DNA from: a bacterium
GTDB taxonomy: Bacteria; Desulfobacterota; Desulfocorpusculales; Desulfocorpusculum
Reading direction: 5' to 3'
Length of the DNA stretch: 64,000 bases
Assembly: GCA_037481695.1 (NCBI GenBank)
Contig: JBBFLE010000005.1
Span: 124,001-188,000, forward strand
Under the pieces are notes generated by a model, which was not told the DNA's origin, made no database searches, and saw only the letters and a list, made by a program, of their open reading frames with translations. Both the position numbers and the translations under genes were made by a program. Shown here piece after piece: positions 9,321-17,903 of the stretch (position 1 is the stretch's first letter; the number at the start of each line of letters is the position of its first letter).

Positions 9321-12300
9321 CTAAGCCACCTCCCCGAAGCGTATGGCGTCGAGCAAACCGTCTATCTCCGCAAAGATCTGCTTGTCGGAGAAGTGCTTGA
9401 CCTTGGCAGCTCCGCTAGGGCAATAGGCAGCGCAGCTTCCGCAACCCTTGCAGACGGCCTCATTGACCACCGAGACACCCCTTCTCTCGTCGAACTCGAT
9501 GGCCGAGTAAGGGCACAGCTCTCTGCACACCTGGCAGCCCACGCACACATAAGGGTCGATCTCCGAGATCATGGGGCTTACGGTGACACGGCCGAAGGCA
9601 CTCAAGGCCAGGGCCTCGCTGGCCGCCCCTTTGGCCTGGGCCACGGTGTCTGGGATGTCCTTGGGACCCTGGCAGGCCCCTGCTACGAAGACCCCAGAGG
9701 TGGCCGTGGAAACCGGCTCCAGCTTTGGATGCTCTTCGAGGAAGAAGCCGTCCCGGCCAGTGCTGATCCCGAAGATACGCGCCACCTGTTCCGCATCCTT
9801 GCGCCTCTCCATGGCCGCACACAGTATCACCATGTCCACAGGCACACGCATGAGCTTTCCGGCCAGGGTGTCCTCTGCCACGACCACCAGTTTGCCTTTC
9901 TCCGATTCGTCCAGGGCCTGGTCTGTGACGCGGGCTGCCTTGCCCCTGATCATCGTGACCCCCTCCTCCTGGACCCTTTTCAGGAACTCCTCGTACCCCT
10001 TGCCGAAACAGCGCATGTCTATGTAAAAGTTGTAGACCTGGGCATCGTGGCCCACCTTGTCCTTTATGAGATGGGCAAACTTAAGCGCGTACATGCAGCA
10101 GACCCTAGAGCAGTACTCGTGATAGTTGATGTCGCGGCTTCCTATGCAGTGGAGAATTGCCACGCTCTCAGGGGGTTTGGTGAAGGAGCCGCCTTGGTCC
10201 CGCATGAGGATCTTGCCACCTGTGGGGCCTGTGGCATTGTTTAGCCTCTCGAACTCCAGGCTGGTCAGGACATTGGGGTACGTGCCATATCCGAACTGTT
10301 TCATGGGTGTTGGATCCATGAGATCGTAGCCTGTGGCCACGATGATGGAGCCGACTTCCAAATCCACCAATTCATCTTTCATCTCATGATCTATGGCCTT
10401 GGCCTTGCAAACGCTCACACAGGCCATGCATTCGGAACAGGCCCCGCAAGCCACGCATCGATGGGCCTCCTGGATGGCGGCTTCGTCCGAGAGTCCTTTG
10501 CAGACCTCGGAAAAGCCTTTCCGATCCTCTGGGGGAATTGAGAAAGGCTTTGCCCTGGGCTTCTGCTCAAGCCCTTGGGGAAGCTCTGCCCAGTTCTGAC
10601 CGCTGGGCCTTTGCTCCCGTCCCTCCCGCATATCCAGTCCGCTAAGATATCTGTGGATGGAAATGGCTGCCTCCCTGCCTGATGCCACTGCCTCTACAGC
10701 TGTGGCAGGGCCGCTCACCAAGTCACCACCGGCGAAAACGCCTTGGCAAGTTGTCTCAAAGGTGACGGGGTCAACGACAATGGTGCCTGAGGGGCTCACT
10801 GAGATCCCCTGAGTACCTTCTAGGAAGCCCAGGTCCGGCACCTGGCCTATGGCCGAGATTATGGTCTCAAATTCCATCTGGAATTCTGATCCTGGAACAG
10901 GCAAAGGCCTTCTCCTTCCCTTGGAGTCAGGCTCTCCCAATTGCATGCGAATGCACCTAAGCCCTACGGCTCGGTCCCCTCTGGTGAGCACCTCCATGGG
11001 AGCCACCAAAAACTCTATTTTCACGCCTTCCTCCAGGGCCGCGTCCACCTCCTCGGGATAGGCTGGCATCTCTGCTCTGCTTCTTCTATAAAGGATGGCC
11101 ACATGTGTTGCGCCCAACCTCAAGGCGCTTCTGGCTGCATCTATGGCCACGTTGCCTCCTCCTATGACTGCCACTCTAGGAGAGATCTCAGGCCTTCCAC
11201 CCAGGTTTATCTCCTTTAGAAATTGGGTGGCCGGAATTACCCCCAGCACATCTTGGCCAGGGATCCCCAACTCCACGTTCCTGTGGGCTCCTGTTGCCAG
11301 ATACACAGCCCCGTAACCCTCCCGCAAGAGATCCTCCACTGTGTGGCCGGGGCCAATGGGGCTATTCAGGCGGATCTCCACGTTGAAACGTTTCAGGTAT
11401 TCTATTTCCCTGTCCAGAACTTGGGGGGGCAACCGGTAATCGGGAATCCCCACTCTTAGCATTCCTCCGGCAACGGGAAGTGCCTCGAAAACCGTGACCT
11501 GATATCCCCATTGGGCCAAGAAGTACGCAGCCGAAAGCCCTCCAGGGCCCGATCCTACAATGGCCACCCTGTGTTTTTTCTGAGGGAGGAGGGCAGTGGG
11601 CAGTTTGTCCCAGTCCACTTGGTCTGCGGCATATCGTTTTAGCTCCCTTATGGCCAGAGGTTCATCCAGTTCGCCCCTTCGGCACACTTTTTCGCAGGGG
11701 GCAGGGCATATGCGTCCCAGGGTTCCTGGAAGGGGAAGCCTCTCCATTATGAGCTTCAAGGCCTCCTGGAACTTTCCCTGACCGATCAGGGCCAGGTATC
11801 CTTGAACATTGGTCCCAGCAGGGCATTTCTGCACGCAAGGACCTCTGTCTTTTTTGTCGATTACGAAGGTAATGGGCACGGCCTGAGGGAAGGATCGATA
11901 AATGGCTTTTCGGCTTGCCAGGTTCTCATCCCACTCATTGGGTTTCTGTACAGGGCATACATTGGCGCAGTCGCCGCATCCCGTGCATTCCTGGCGAACG
12001 TATCGAGCCTTCTTTCGCACCGTTACCTTGTAGTTGCCTATGAAGCCAGAGACATTCTCCACCTCGCTGTAAGTGAAAAGCTCTATGTTGGGGTTTTGCC
12101 CCACAGAGACCATCTTTGGTGTGCCGATGCAGGAGGCGCAGTCCAGGGTAGGGAAGGTCTTGTCAAACTGGAGCATATGGCCGCCGATGGTGGGCTGTCT
12201 CTCCACCAGATACGCCTTGTAACCAGCCTTGGCAACGTCCAGGGCTGCCTGCATACCTGCTATCCCGCCTCCTACTATGAGCACATTGGGATTCACAGGA

Positions 12301-12716
12301 TACTCTACTGTCTGTAGCGGCCTGTGGAATCGGACCCTGTTGACAGCCCCGCGGATGAGTTCTTTGGCCTTCTGGGTTGCCTCATCCGCATCCTGGGTCA
12401 CCCAGGAGCAGTGCTCCCTTATGCAGATCATCTGGAAGGAGCGGAAAGGGTTCAAACCTCCTCTCTTTACTGCCCCGCGAAAGGTGATCTCGTGCATCCT
12501 TGGGGAGCAGGAGGCCACCACCACCCGGGTCAGTCCATGCTCCGGGATGTCCTTCTCGATGATTTCCTGGCCCGGATCCGAGCACATGAACAGGTAATCG
12601 CGTGCCACCACCACGTCCTTCAAGGTGGCCACGTAATCCCTGACCTCCTCCACCCGCACCTTGCCTGCTATGTTGGTCCCGCAATGACAGATGTAAACCC
12701 CTATGCGCTCTCTCAT
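9321..12716 (-). CDS. hdrA: HdrA with inserted GltD/NfnB-type NAD(P)H-flavin module
   Basis: An 1131-residue fusion. Residues 1-290 are the N-terminal half of a classical HdrA (CHCGTNIAGKV, the FAD motif VVGGGIAGMQAA read as IVGGGIAGMQ, and CTGCGDCANVCP). An unrelated glutamate-synthase-small-subunit-like module of about 410 residues follows (295-705). It has its own cluster region (CVQKCPAGTNVQGY, CPAPCEKVC), an FAD motif (IVGSGPGGLSAAY), an NAD(P) motif (VIGGGNVAIDAAR) and the terminal GDLVSGPATAVEA. HdrA then resumes (CVACGACSECMACVSVCK) and ends with two 4Fe-4S motifs (CVGCQVCRELCP, CKGCGSCAAYCP). The module is placed inside HdrA where a ferredoxin loop normally lies, giving a direct NAD(P)H site on the bifurcating subunit. 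This is the second HdrA of the operon. Confidence 0.9.
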   Translation of the reverse strand: MRERIGVYICHCGTNIAGKVRVEEVRDYVATLKDVVVARDYLFMCSDPGQEIIEKDIPEHGLTRVVVASCSPRMHEITFRGAVKRGGLNPFRSFQMICIREHCSWVTQDADEATQKAKELIRGAVNRVRFHRPLQTVEYPVNPNVLIVGGGIAGMQAALDVAKAGYKAYLVERQPTIGGHMLQFDKTFPTLDCASCIGTPKMVSVGQNPNIELFTYSEVENVSGFIGNYKVTVRKKARYVRQECTGCGDCANVCPVQKPNEWDENLASRKAIYRSFPQAVPITFVIDKKDRGPCVQKCPAGTNVQGYLALIGQGKFQEALKLIMERLPLPGTLGRICPAPCEKVCRRGELDEPLAIRELKRYAADQVDWDKLPTALLPQKKHRVAIVGSGPGGLSAAYFLAQWGYQVTVFEALPVAGGMLRVGIPDYRLPPQVLDREIEYLKRFNVEIRLNSPIGPGHTVEDLLREGYGAVYLATGAHRNVELGIPGQDVLGVIPATQFLKEINLGGRPEISPRVAVIGGGNVAIDAARSALRLGATHVAILYRRSRAEMPAYPEEVDAALEEGVKIEFLVAPMEVLTRGDRAVGLRCIRMQLGEPDSKGRRRPLPVPGSEFQMEFETIISAIGQVPDLGFLEGTQGISVSPSGTIVVDPVTFETTCQGVFAGGDLVSGPATAVEAVASGREAAISIHRYLSGLDMREGREQRPSGQNWAELPQGLEQKPRAKPFSIPPEDRKGFSEVCKGLSDEAAIQEAHRCVACGACSECMACVSVCKAKAIDHEMKDELVDLEVGSIIVATGYDLMDPTPMKQFGYGTYPNVLTSLEFERLNNATGPTGGKILMRDQGGSFTKPPESVAILHCIGSRDINYHEYCSRVCCMYALKFAHLIKDKVGHDAQVYNFYIDMRCFGKGYEEFLKRVQEEGVTMIRGKAARVTDQALDESEKGKLVVVAEDTLAGKLMRVPVDMVILCAAMERRKDAEQVARIFGISTGRDGFFLEEHPKLEPVSTATSGVFVAGACQGPKDIPDTVAQAKGAASEALALSAFGRVTVSPMISEIDPYVCVGCQVCRELCPYSAIEFDERRGVSVVNEAVCKGCGSCAAYCPSGAAKVKHFSDKQIFAEIDGLLDAIRFGEVA

Positions 12717-12812
12717 TTTCGTTCCCTGTCAATTCTCATTGTTCAATTGTTTTTCCCCTGCAGTGCCAGGCACTTCTCGCCACAATGGGTTTCAAGACCA
12801 CAATGGCGAGAC

Positions 12813-13961
12813 TCAATCCTCCAGCGACTCCAGTAAGAGCTCGGATAGCTCCATGACACGCATCTTCTCGGATCGCCCCGTTGTCTTCAGGGCGTCCTCG
12901 AACATGGAGACGCAGTAAGGGCAGGCCGCTACCATGACCTCTGCCCCAGTCTCCTCGGCCTCTTTTACCCTCAGTTCCGAGAAGCGCTCCCCAGAAGGCA
13001 CCTCCATCCAGATCCCGCCACCGCCTCCGCCGCAGCACAGGCTCTCATCCCTGTTGCGCTTCATCTCTTTGAGCTGGACCCCCGGTATAGACCGGATCAG
13101 CTCCCTGGGAGGCTCGTAGATCCCGTTGTGGCGGCCCAGGTAGCAAGGGTCGTGATAGGTCACCTTAAGGTGCAGATCCTTCTTGGGCTCCAGTTTTCCC
13201 TGTTTCAGGAGATTGGCCAAAAGCACCGAGTAATGGACCACATCCAGATTTCCACCTATCTGGCTGTAATCCTTATGAAACGCATTCATGCAGTGGGGGG
13301 AAGCCACCAGGAGCTTCTGGACTTCCTTCTGCTCGAAGAGTGCCAGGTTTCCCTCGGCCAGCCTTGAGAAGAGTTCTTCTCCTCCCAGCTTGCGGCAGGC
13401 ATCTCCGCAACAATTTTCCCTTTCGCCTATAACGCCGAAGTTCACCCCGCATGCCTGGAGGAGCTTCACCAGGGCGCGGGCTGCCTTCTGGTTGCGTGGG
13501 TCGTAGGCCTGGGTGCAGCAGGTGAAAAACAGGTACTCGGTGCCCTGGCCAAAGGGTTTCAATCCCAGGCCTTCTGCCCATTTCAAACGATCAGTGCGCT
13601 CCCCTCCCCAAGGATTACCCCTGCTGGAGAGGCTTCCCAGCGGACCCTTCAGGGATGGAGGGATGGTGCCGGTTTCGTTCATCAGGGCCCTCATGGACCT
13701 GACCACGTCTATGATCTCCACGCCCCGAGGGCATTTCTGGACGCAGGTATTGCATGTGACGCAGTTCCAAAGGGCCTCTGACTCGAATCCCTCCAGGCCA
13801 AGCTGGGCCAGGCGTATCATGCCCCTGGGGCTGAACTCCTTTACCAGGTTCCAGGGGCACAGGCCCGTGCAGGTTCCGCACTGGATACATATCTTAAGGG
13901 TCTGCCCTGCCACTTGCGCTATGGCTTCTGTTACCTCTGGAAACGGGGCAAGAGCCTCCAT
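12813..13961 (-). CDS. HdrD-like 4Fe-4S / double CCG-domain protein
   Basis: A 382-residue iron-sulfur protein. Two N-terminal 4Fe-4S motifs (CIQCGTCTGLCP and CVTCNTCVQKCP) are followed by two CCG domains (CCTQAY...ENCCGD...SPHCMN; and DPCYLGRH...SLCCGGGGGG...CPYC). The layout equals an HdrC-HdrB fusion such as HdrD or GlpC-type proteins. The noncubane-type clusters of CCG domains reduce disulfides in HdrB; the substrate here is unknown. The ATG at 13961 is chosen over the longer frame (14060) because GAGGAG lies just upstream and the longer start would overlap hdrB. The DHLT is followed 95 bases later by HdrA-GltD in the same operon. Confidence 0.87.
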   Translation of the reverse strand: MEALAPFPEVTEAIAQVAGQTLKICIQCGTCTGLCPWNLVKEFSPRGMIRLAQLGLEGFESEALWNCVTCNTCVQKCPRGVEIIDVVRSMRALMNETGTIPPSLKGPLGSLSSRGNPWGGERTDRLKWAEGLGLKPFGQGTEYLFFTCCTQAYDPRNQKAARALVKLLQACGVNFGVIGERENCCGDACRKLGGEELFSRLAEGNLALFEQKEVQKLLVASPHCMNAFHKDYSQIGGNLDVVHYSVLLANLLKQGKLEPKKDLHLKVTYHDPCYLGRHNGIYEPPRELIRSIPGVQLKEMKRNRDESLCCGGGGGGIWMEVPSGERFSELRVKEAEETGAEVMVAACPYCVSMFEDALKTTGRSEKMRVMELSELLLESLED

Positions 13962-13971
13962 GTTTCTCTCC

Positions 13972-14856
13972 TCAGAGGATCCCTGTCGCCCGCAAGGTGG
14001 GCTTGGGATCCAGAAGATGTTTATTGAGCCATTGATCTGTTCCGGGCAGCTCAGCCGCAAGGGCCAGAAGCTCTGTGAGGTAAAGCACCGGGAGGGCCCC
14101 TTGGGCTGGAGCCCTTAGTTCCAGGTTCATGTGACAAAGGGGGCAGAACACCAACAGACACTGTGCCCCGGCCTTTCTAGCATAGGCGTGGATGCGAGCC
14201 ACCAGCCTATTGGAGAGCTCAGGCTTGGTGACGGCCAGGCCAGCCCCACAGCACTGCTCTTCCAGACCCCACCTCAGGTCCTGGGCTTCCAGGCCCCTTA
14301 CCAGAGTCCCCAGAGATGCCCTTGGGGAGTGGCCGTCCAGGCCCGTGATCCACTTCTGGCGGCTCAAAAGGCAACCGTAATAAGGTGCTATTCTGAGCCC
14401 ATGGAGGCCACGGCGTGCCAAAGTGGACACATTCTCCAGGGCCATGGCCAGCAGGTGTTCCAAAAAGAAAACAGGCCGGGTGGAGCCCTGCAGAGCCGCT
14501 CCCCAGAAAGCCTCCAAGGTTTTGCCCTCTGCATTGTCCCTGAGGATCCTCTGCCTGGAGTCCCACAGTCTTACGAAACAACTCGGACACAGGGTCATCA
14601 GCTCATCTATGCCCCTTGACTCTGCCAGCAGAAGATTCCTGGCTGGAAGTGCAATTCCCCAATACTGGTGGATGCTGTGGGCGGGTGTTGAGCCGCAACA
14701 GCTCCAGTCCTCCAGGATCTGCACCTCCGAGCCCAGAAAGGAGGCCAAATCGCAATATGACTCCATCATCTCTCTGGCGCTGGAGGCGAGGGAGCAGCCA
14801 GGGTAGAGGTTTATGACCTGGTGTTTGTGAAGTGGTTTTGCGGTTTGCGAATTCAT
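13972..14856 (-). CDS. hdrB: HdrB-like heterodisulfide reductase subunit
   Basis: A 294-residue HdrB-family protein with both CCG-domain Cys motifs: first YPGCSL...WSCCGST...CPSC; second PYYGCLLSR...EQCCGAG...CPLCH. In methanogenic HdrB these ligate two noncubane 4Fe-4S clusters that carry out stepwise disulfide reduction. Its start overlaps the hdrC stop by 4 bases (ATGA-type coupling), so HdrB and HdrC are probably made in equal amounts. With no coenzyme M/coenzyme B pathway visible, its physiological substrate is not the methanogenic heterodisulfide. Confidence 0.9.
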   Translation of the reverse strand: MNSQTAKPLHKHQVINLYPGCSLASSAREMMESYCDLASFLGSEVQILEDWSCCGSTPAHSIHQYWGIALPARNLLLAESRGIDELMTLCPSCFVRLWDSRQRILRDNAEGKTLEAFWGAALQGSTRPVFFLEHLLAMALENVSTLARRGLHGLRIAPYYGCLLSRQKWITGLDGHSPRASLGTLVRGLEAQDLRWGLEEQCCGAGLAVTKPELSNRLVARIHAYARKAGAQCLLVFCPLCHMNLELRAPAQGALPVLYLTELLALAAELPGTDQWLNKHLLDPKPTLRATGIL

Positions 14857-15374
14857 GGAGAGCCTCCGAGCCTCTGTTGGAACTCCTGTGGTCTTCTGAC
14901 ACGGCTAGGAGATAGCTGAAGTCTTCCCTTGAGCATCATCTGAAGTCCCGGTCTCATGTCCTGGAATAGTTTCCCGGTGGCAAGCTTGTAACGCATCATG
15001 AAGCCCACTTCGAAGATCCGGCCCCTGTTTTTTACCTGTCTGAGGAACTCCTTGTGAAATGCCAGTATGCCTGGCTCTGCCACCATGAACCCTTGCTCCA
15101 GGGCCATCTGTCTGAGGGTGTCCATGAGGCATGGGATGTCCACTCGGTTGGGACACTGGTCCAAGCAGTTGAAGCAGCCTATGCAGATCCAGATGGTCCT
15201 GGACTCAAGCACCTGGTTTTTCATTCCCCTCTGGATCATCCGGATGATCTGGTTGGGTCTAAAGTCCATGATCTCCAAGGCAGGACAGCCAGCTGCACAG
15301 GAAAGGCAGTGGAAACAGGCGCCAAGTGAAACGCCGCTTCTGGAAGCAACTTCTTGGAGAAACGTTTGGCTCAT
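14853..15374 (-). CDS. hdrC: HdrC-like iron-sulfur subunit
   Basis: A 173-residue protein with two 4Fe-4S motifs (CFHCLSCAAGCP about residues 20-31 and CIGCFNCLDQCP about 63-74). The fold and length are those of HdrC, which passes electrons from HdrA to HdrB. The start overlaps the stop of the receiver gene and the stop overlaps hdrB, so translation is coupled. It is the first electron-transfer gene after the sigma-54 promoter. Confidence 0.92.
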   Translation of the reverse strand: MSQTFLQEVASRSGVSLGACFHCLSCAAGCPALEIMDFRPNQIIRMIQRGMKNQVLESRTIWICIGCFNCLDQCPNRVDIPCLMDTLRQMALEQGFMVAEPGILAFHKEFLRQVKNRGRIFEVGFMMRYKLATGKLFQDMRPGLQMMLKGRLQLSPSRVRRPQEFQQRLGGSP

Positions 15375-15787
15375 GGGAATCTTTCCTCCTGGCCGCAGCC
15401 TTCTACGGCCTGGCGCAAGGTTCTGAGCAGCAGGCCTGGATCCAAAGGCTTTTCGATGAAGGCTGTAGGCTTGCCAAGCTTCAAAGACTCGAAGAAGGAT
15501 CTGAAATCCTCTACAAATCTATCCCGCACACCTGTGAGGAGAATCACAGGAACTCCCTTGAGATCCTCCATCTTGCGAATCTTGTTAAACAGGGTCACAC
15601 CGCTTTTCCCAGGCATCACGATGTCCAGTATGATGGCATCCGGCCTGCTCTGGCTGAGTTGCTCCATGGCCTCCTGTGCGTCCGCTGCCTCCTGAACCCT
15701 GAAACCATTTTGAGACAGCAGCGTTCCAAGGTAGAGCCTCACATCCGGCTCATCATCCACAACCAGCACAGTTGGGGCCATGGACAT
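15371..15787 (-). CDS. Single-domain response regulator at operon head
   Basis: A 138-residue receiver: acidic pocket DDE about 11-13, phospho-acceptor Asp about 55 (AIILDIVMP), Thr (LLTG), Lys (IEKP). The ATG at 15787 follows an excellent ribosome site (AGGAGG, 7-base spacing), so the much longer frame up to 15928 is not used. It is the first gene after the -24/-12 promoter and shares an unusual insertion before EKP with the two receivers at the other end of the operon. Confidence 0.9.
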   Translation of the reverse strand: MSMAPTVLVVDDEPDVRLYLGTLLSQNGFRVQEAADAQEAMEQLSQSRPDAIILDIVMPGKSGVTLFNKIRKMEDLKGVPVILLTGVRDRFVEDFRSFFESLKLGKPTAFIEKPLDPGLLLRTLRQAVEGCGQEERFP

Positions 15788-15908
15788 GGATACACCTCCT
15801 GCTGCCAGCCTGCACTGAAGTTTGATCTGCCTTGGGGCCTTGGAATGATCTGCTTGAATCACGGCTCTCCTCGTCTGAGAAGACCTTTTTTCTCTGCCTT
15901 GAACAGAA

Positions 15909-15924
15909 GGCAAGAGTCGTGCCG
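15909..15924 (-). promoter_or_regulatory. Sigma-54 (-24/-12) promoter of the Hdr operon
   Basis: On the minus strand the sequence CGGCACGACTCTTGCC matches the TGGCACG-N4-TTGC consensus, with GG and GC exactly 10 bases apart. It lies about 120 bases upstream of the receiver start at 15787, and the gene on its other side encodes a sigma-54 activator. Expected transcription start is about 15898. Confidence 0.7.
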
Positions 15925-16092
15925 CCATGCTCTTAACATGGCTTCTGGATCACCAGAGCCTTGCGGGAAAAAGCCCTGCAGCTCATACCACCTGAGAGGA
16001 AAAAACCCCGAGGCCGAGTCCTCTTAATTCAGAATTGAAATGGAGAGCTGCCCAAAGGCTGGGGATTCAGGGTTTCAAAGCAGTGGAGGGGG

Positions 16093-16108
16093 ATTTCTCC
16101 TGAGAAAT
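16093..16108. promoter_or_regulatory. Palindrome, possible activator-binding site
   Basis: ATTTCTC-CT-GAGAAAT is a perfect 7-2-7 inverted repeat about 170 bases upstream of the -24/-12 promoter. That is a usual distance for an enhancer-like site bound by a sigma-54 activator. It also lies just past the stop of that activator gene, so a terminator role is possible, though no T-tract follows. Confidence 0.35.
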
Positions 16109-16116
16109 GGAATATT

Positions 16117-17532
16117 TCAGGATGGAAATGGAGTTATGCCATATTTCTTCATCTTACGCCAGAGTGTCACAGGGCTTATGCCCAGACGCTTGGCAGCCAA
16201 AGCGCGGCGCCAGCTGGCTTCCTTGAGGTGGCGCAGGATCAGGTCCCTTTCGAAAGATTCCACGGCTGTTTCTCGGTTTGTGGGGGTTGGGGCTCCCTGC
16301 TTTGTGGGCCCTTCCAGCACATGCTTGGGAAGATCCTCGAGCTGGATGATCACCCCCTTGCTGTGCACGAAGGCATGCTCTATGGCGTTTTCCAGTTCCC
16401 GGATGTTGCCCGGCCAGGAATAACTATACATGGCGTCCATGGCCTCTCCTGAGAGCCCGCGAACCCTCCGTCCCATCTGATGATTGAACTTCTCGATGAA
16501 GTGGTTGACCAGCATGGGCAGATCCTCTAGGCGGGCCCGCAGGGGAGGGAGCTCTATGGGGAAAACATGAAGCCTGTAGTAGAGGTCCTCGCGGAAAAGG
16601 CCGGCCTCCATCTGGGCTCTGAGGTTCTTGTTGGTGGCGGCTATGAGGCGGATGTCCACGCGCATGGTGCGTATGTCCCCAACTCTCTGGAACTCCCTCT
16701 CCTGGAGCACTCGAAGGAGCTTTATCTGGACCGAGGGGCTAAGCTCGCCCACTTCATCCAGAAACAGGGTGCCTCCGTTGGCCATCTCGAAGCGACCCAC
16801 CTTGTCGCGGATAGCGCCTGTGAAGGCGCCCCTGACATGGCCGAAGAGCTCGCTCTCCAGGATGGACTCGGGCAGGGCCGAGCAATTCACGGCGATGAAG
16901 GGGTGGTCCTTTCTTTCGCTGTTGTGGTGGATAGCCCTTGCCACAAGCTCTTTGCCTGTGCCGCTCTCTCCGAGAATGAGCACGGTGGTGTCGGTCCGGC
17001 TCACCTGTTCCATGCGGCGGTAGACCTGTTGCATGGCCTCGCTCTGGCCAACAATGTGGCTGTAGTCGTAATTGAGGGCCAGCTCCTGGCGCATCCACTC
17101 CAGGGCGCTTATGTCCCGCAGTGTCTCCAATCCTCCTATCACTCGCCCCTCGGCATCTCTCAGGGGTGTGGCGTTAACAAGAACAGTGACCCTGCGATGG
17201 TTACGGTTCAGGAAGGTGACTTCGCGGTCATAGACAGACACGGAGCAGGAAAGAGCTCTTTCTATAGGACAGTCTCTCTGGCACACGGGACTCTTGAAAA
17301 GCTCGTAGCAGCGCCAACCCAGGACCTCCTTAGCAGTGTAACCGGTGATCTCGGATGCAGCCCGATTGAAAGAGGTTATTCGCCAGTCCCTGTCCAGTGT
17401 GATCACTCCCACAGGCAGGCTCTCCAGGATGCTGCGAAGCCAGAAGATCTCCCTGTCCTGGAGCCCGGTAGTAGGCTTGTTGGACCTCTGGTGTGTGCTG
17501 CCGGGGCTTTTTTGCTGGCCTTGAGTTTCCAT
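16117..17532 (-). CDS. PAS-domain sigma-54-dependent transcriptional activator
   Basis: A complete enhancer-binding protein of 471 residues. It has PAS (about 28-150, FNRAASEITGY, with CQRDCP), an AAA+ domain with Walker A (GESGTGKE), the sigma-54-contacting GAFTGA loop, Walker B (GTLFLDEVGEL) and arginine-finger region, and a C-terminal Fis-type HTH (RRALAAKRLGISPVTLWRKM). The ATG at 17532 follows AAAGG; a GTG two codons upstream is possible. It is encoded just upstream of the predicted -24/-12 promoter of the Hdr operon and is its likely activator. The Cys pair in PAS might sense redox state, but this is only a possibility. Confidence 0.93.
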   Translation of the reverse strand: METQGQQKSPGSTHQRSNKPTTGLQDREIFWLRSILESLPVGVITLDRDWRITSFNRAASEITGYTAKEVLGWRCYELFKSPVCQRDCPIERALSCSVSVYDREVTFLNRNHRRVTVLVNATPLRDAEGRVIGGLETLRDISALEWMRQELALNYDYSHIVGQSEAMQQVYRRMEQVSRTDTTVLILGESGTGKELVARAIHHNSERKDHPFIAVNCSALPESILESELFGHVRGAFTGAIRDKVGRFEMANGGTLFLDEVGELSPSVQIKLLRVLQEREFQRVGDIRTMRVDIRLIAATNKNLRAQMEAGLFREDLYYRLHVFPIELPPLRARLEDLPMLVNHFIEKFNHQMGRRVRGLSGEAMDAMYSYSWPGNIRELENAIEHAFVHSKGVIIQLEDLPKHVLEGPTKQGAPTPTNRETAVESFERDLILRHLKEASWRRALAAKRLGISPVTLWRKMKKYGITPFPS

Positions 17533-17903
17533 GGTCACAACCTTTTGGGAGACAAGAAAGGGAAAACCACCAACTTCATTTTATGCAAAAAGCGAGCCAC
17601 GGGCCACAACCAAGGCACAAGGAAGACCTTTGAAAGCCTTTTTTCATGGCATCAACAATTCTGCTATTGGGTGGATGGGCCATGTCCTCTGGCAGGATGC
17701 ATGGGTGAGGGCATGGGGAACCAAGTGGTCCCATCTGGTGGCTCAGGCCGGCTGAGCCAGGCCCGAGAGGTCTTCCGAGGCCCTTGTGTCCTACATGTGA
17801 ACCTGGGACCCCAAGAGGATCTCTTCTAGCAGCTCTTTTGGGCCAGGCGCTTGAGGGATGGCCCGGAGAGTGAGAGCAGGTTGATCTGCTTTTCTGGAGG
17901 GGC
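17533..17903. other. Intergenic region, no gene seen
   Basis: 371 bases between the threonine-synthase-like gene and the activator gene. Open frames here look like chance and no family is recognised. It should hold the promoter of the activator and the end of the upstream transcript. No clear terminator or promoter was found. Confidence 0.5.
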
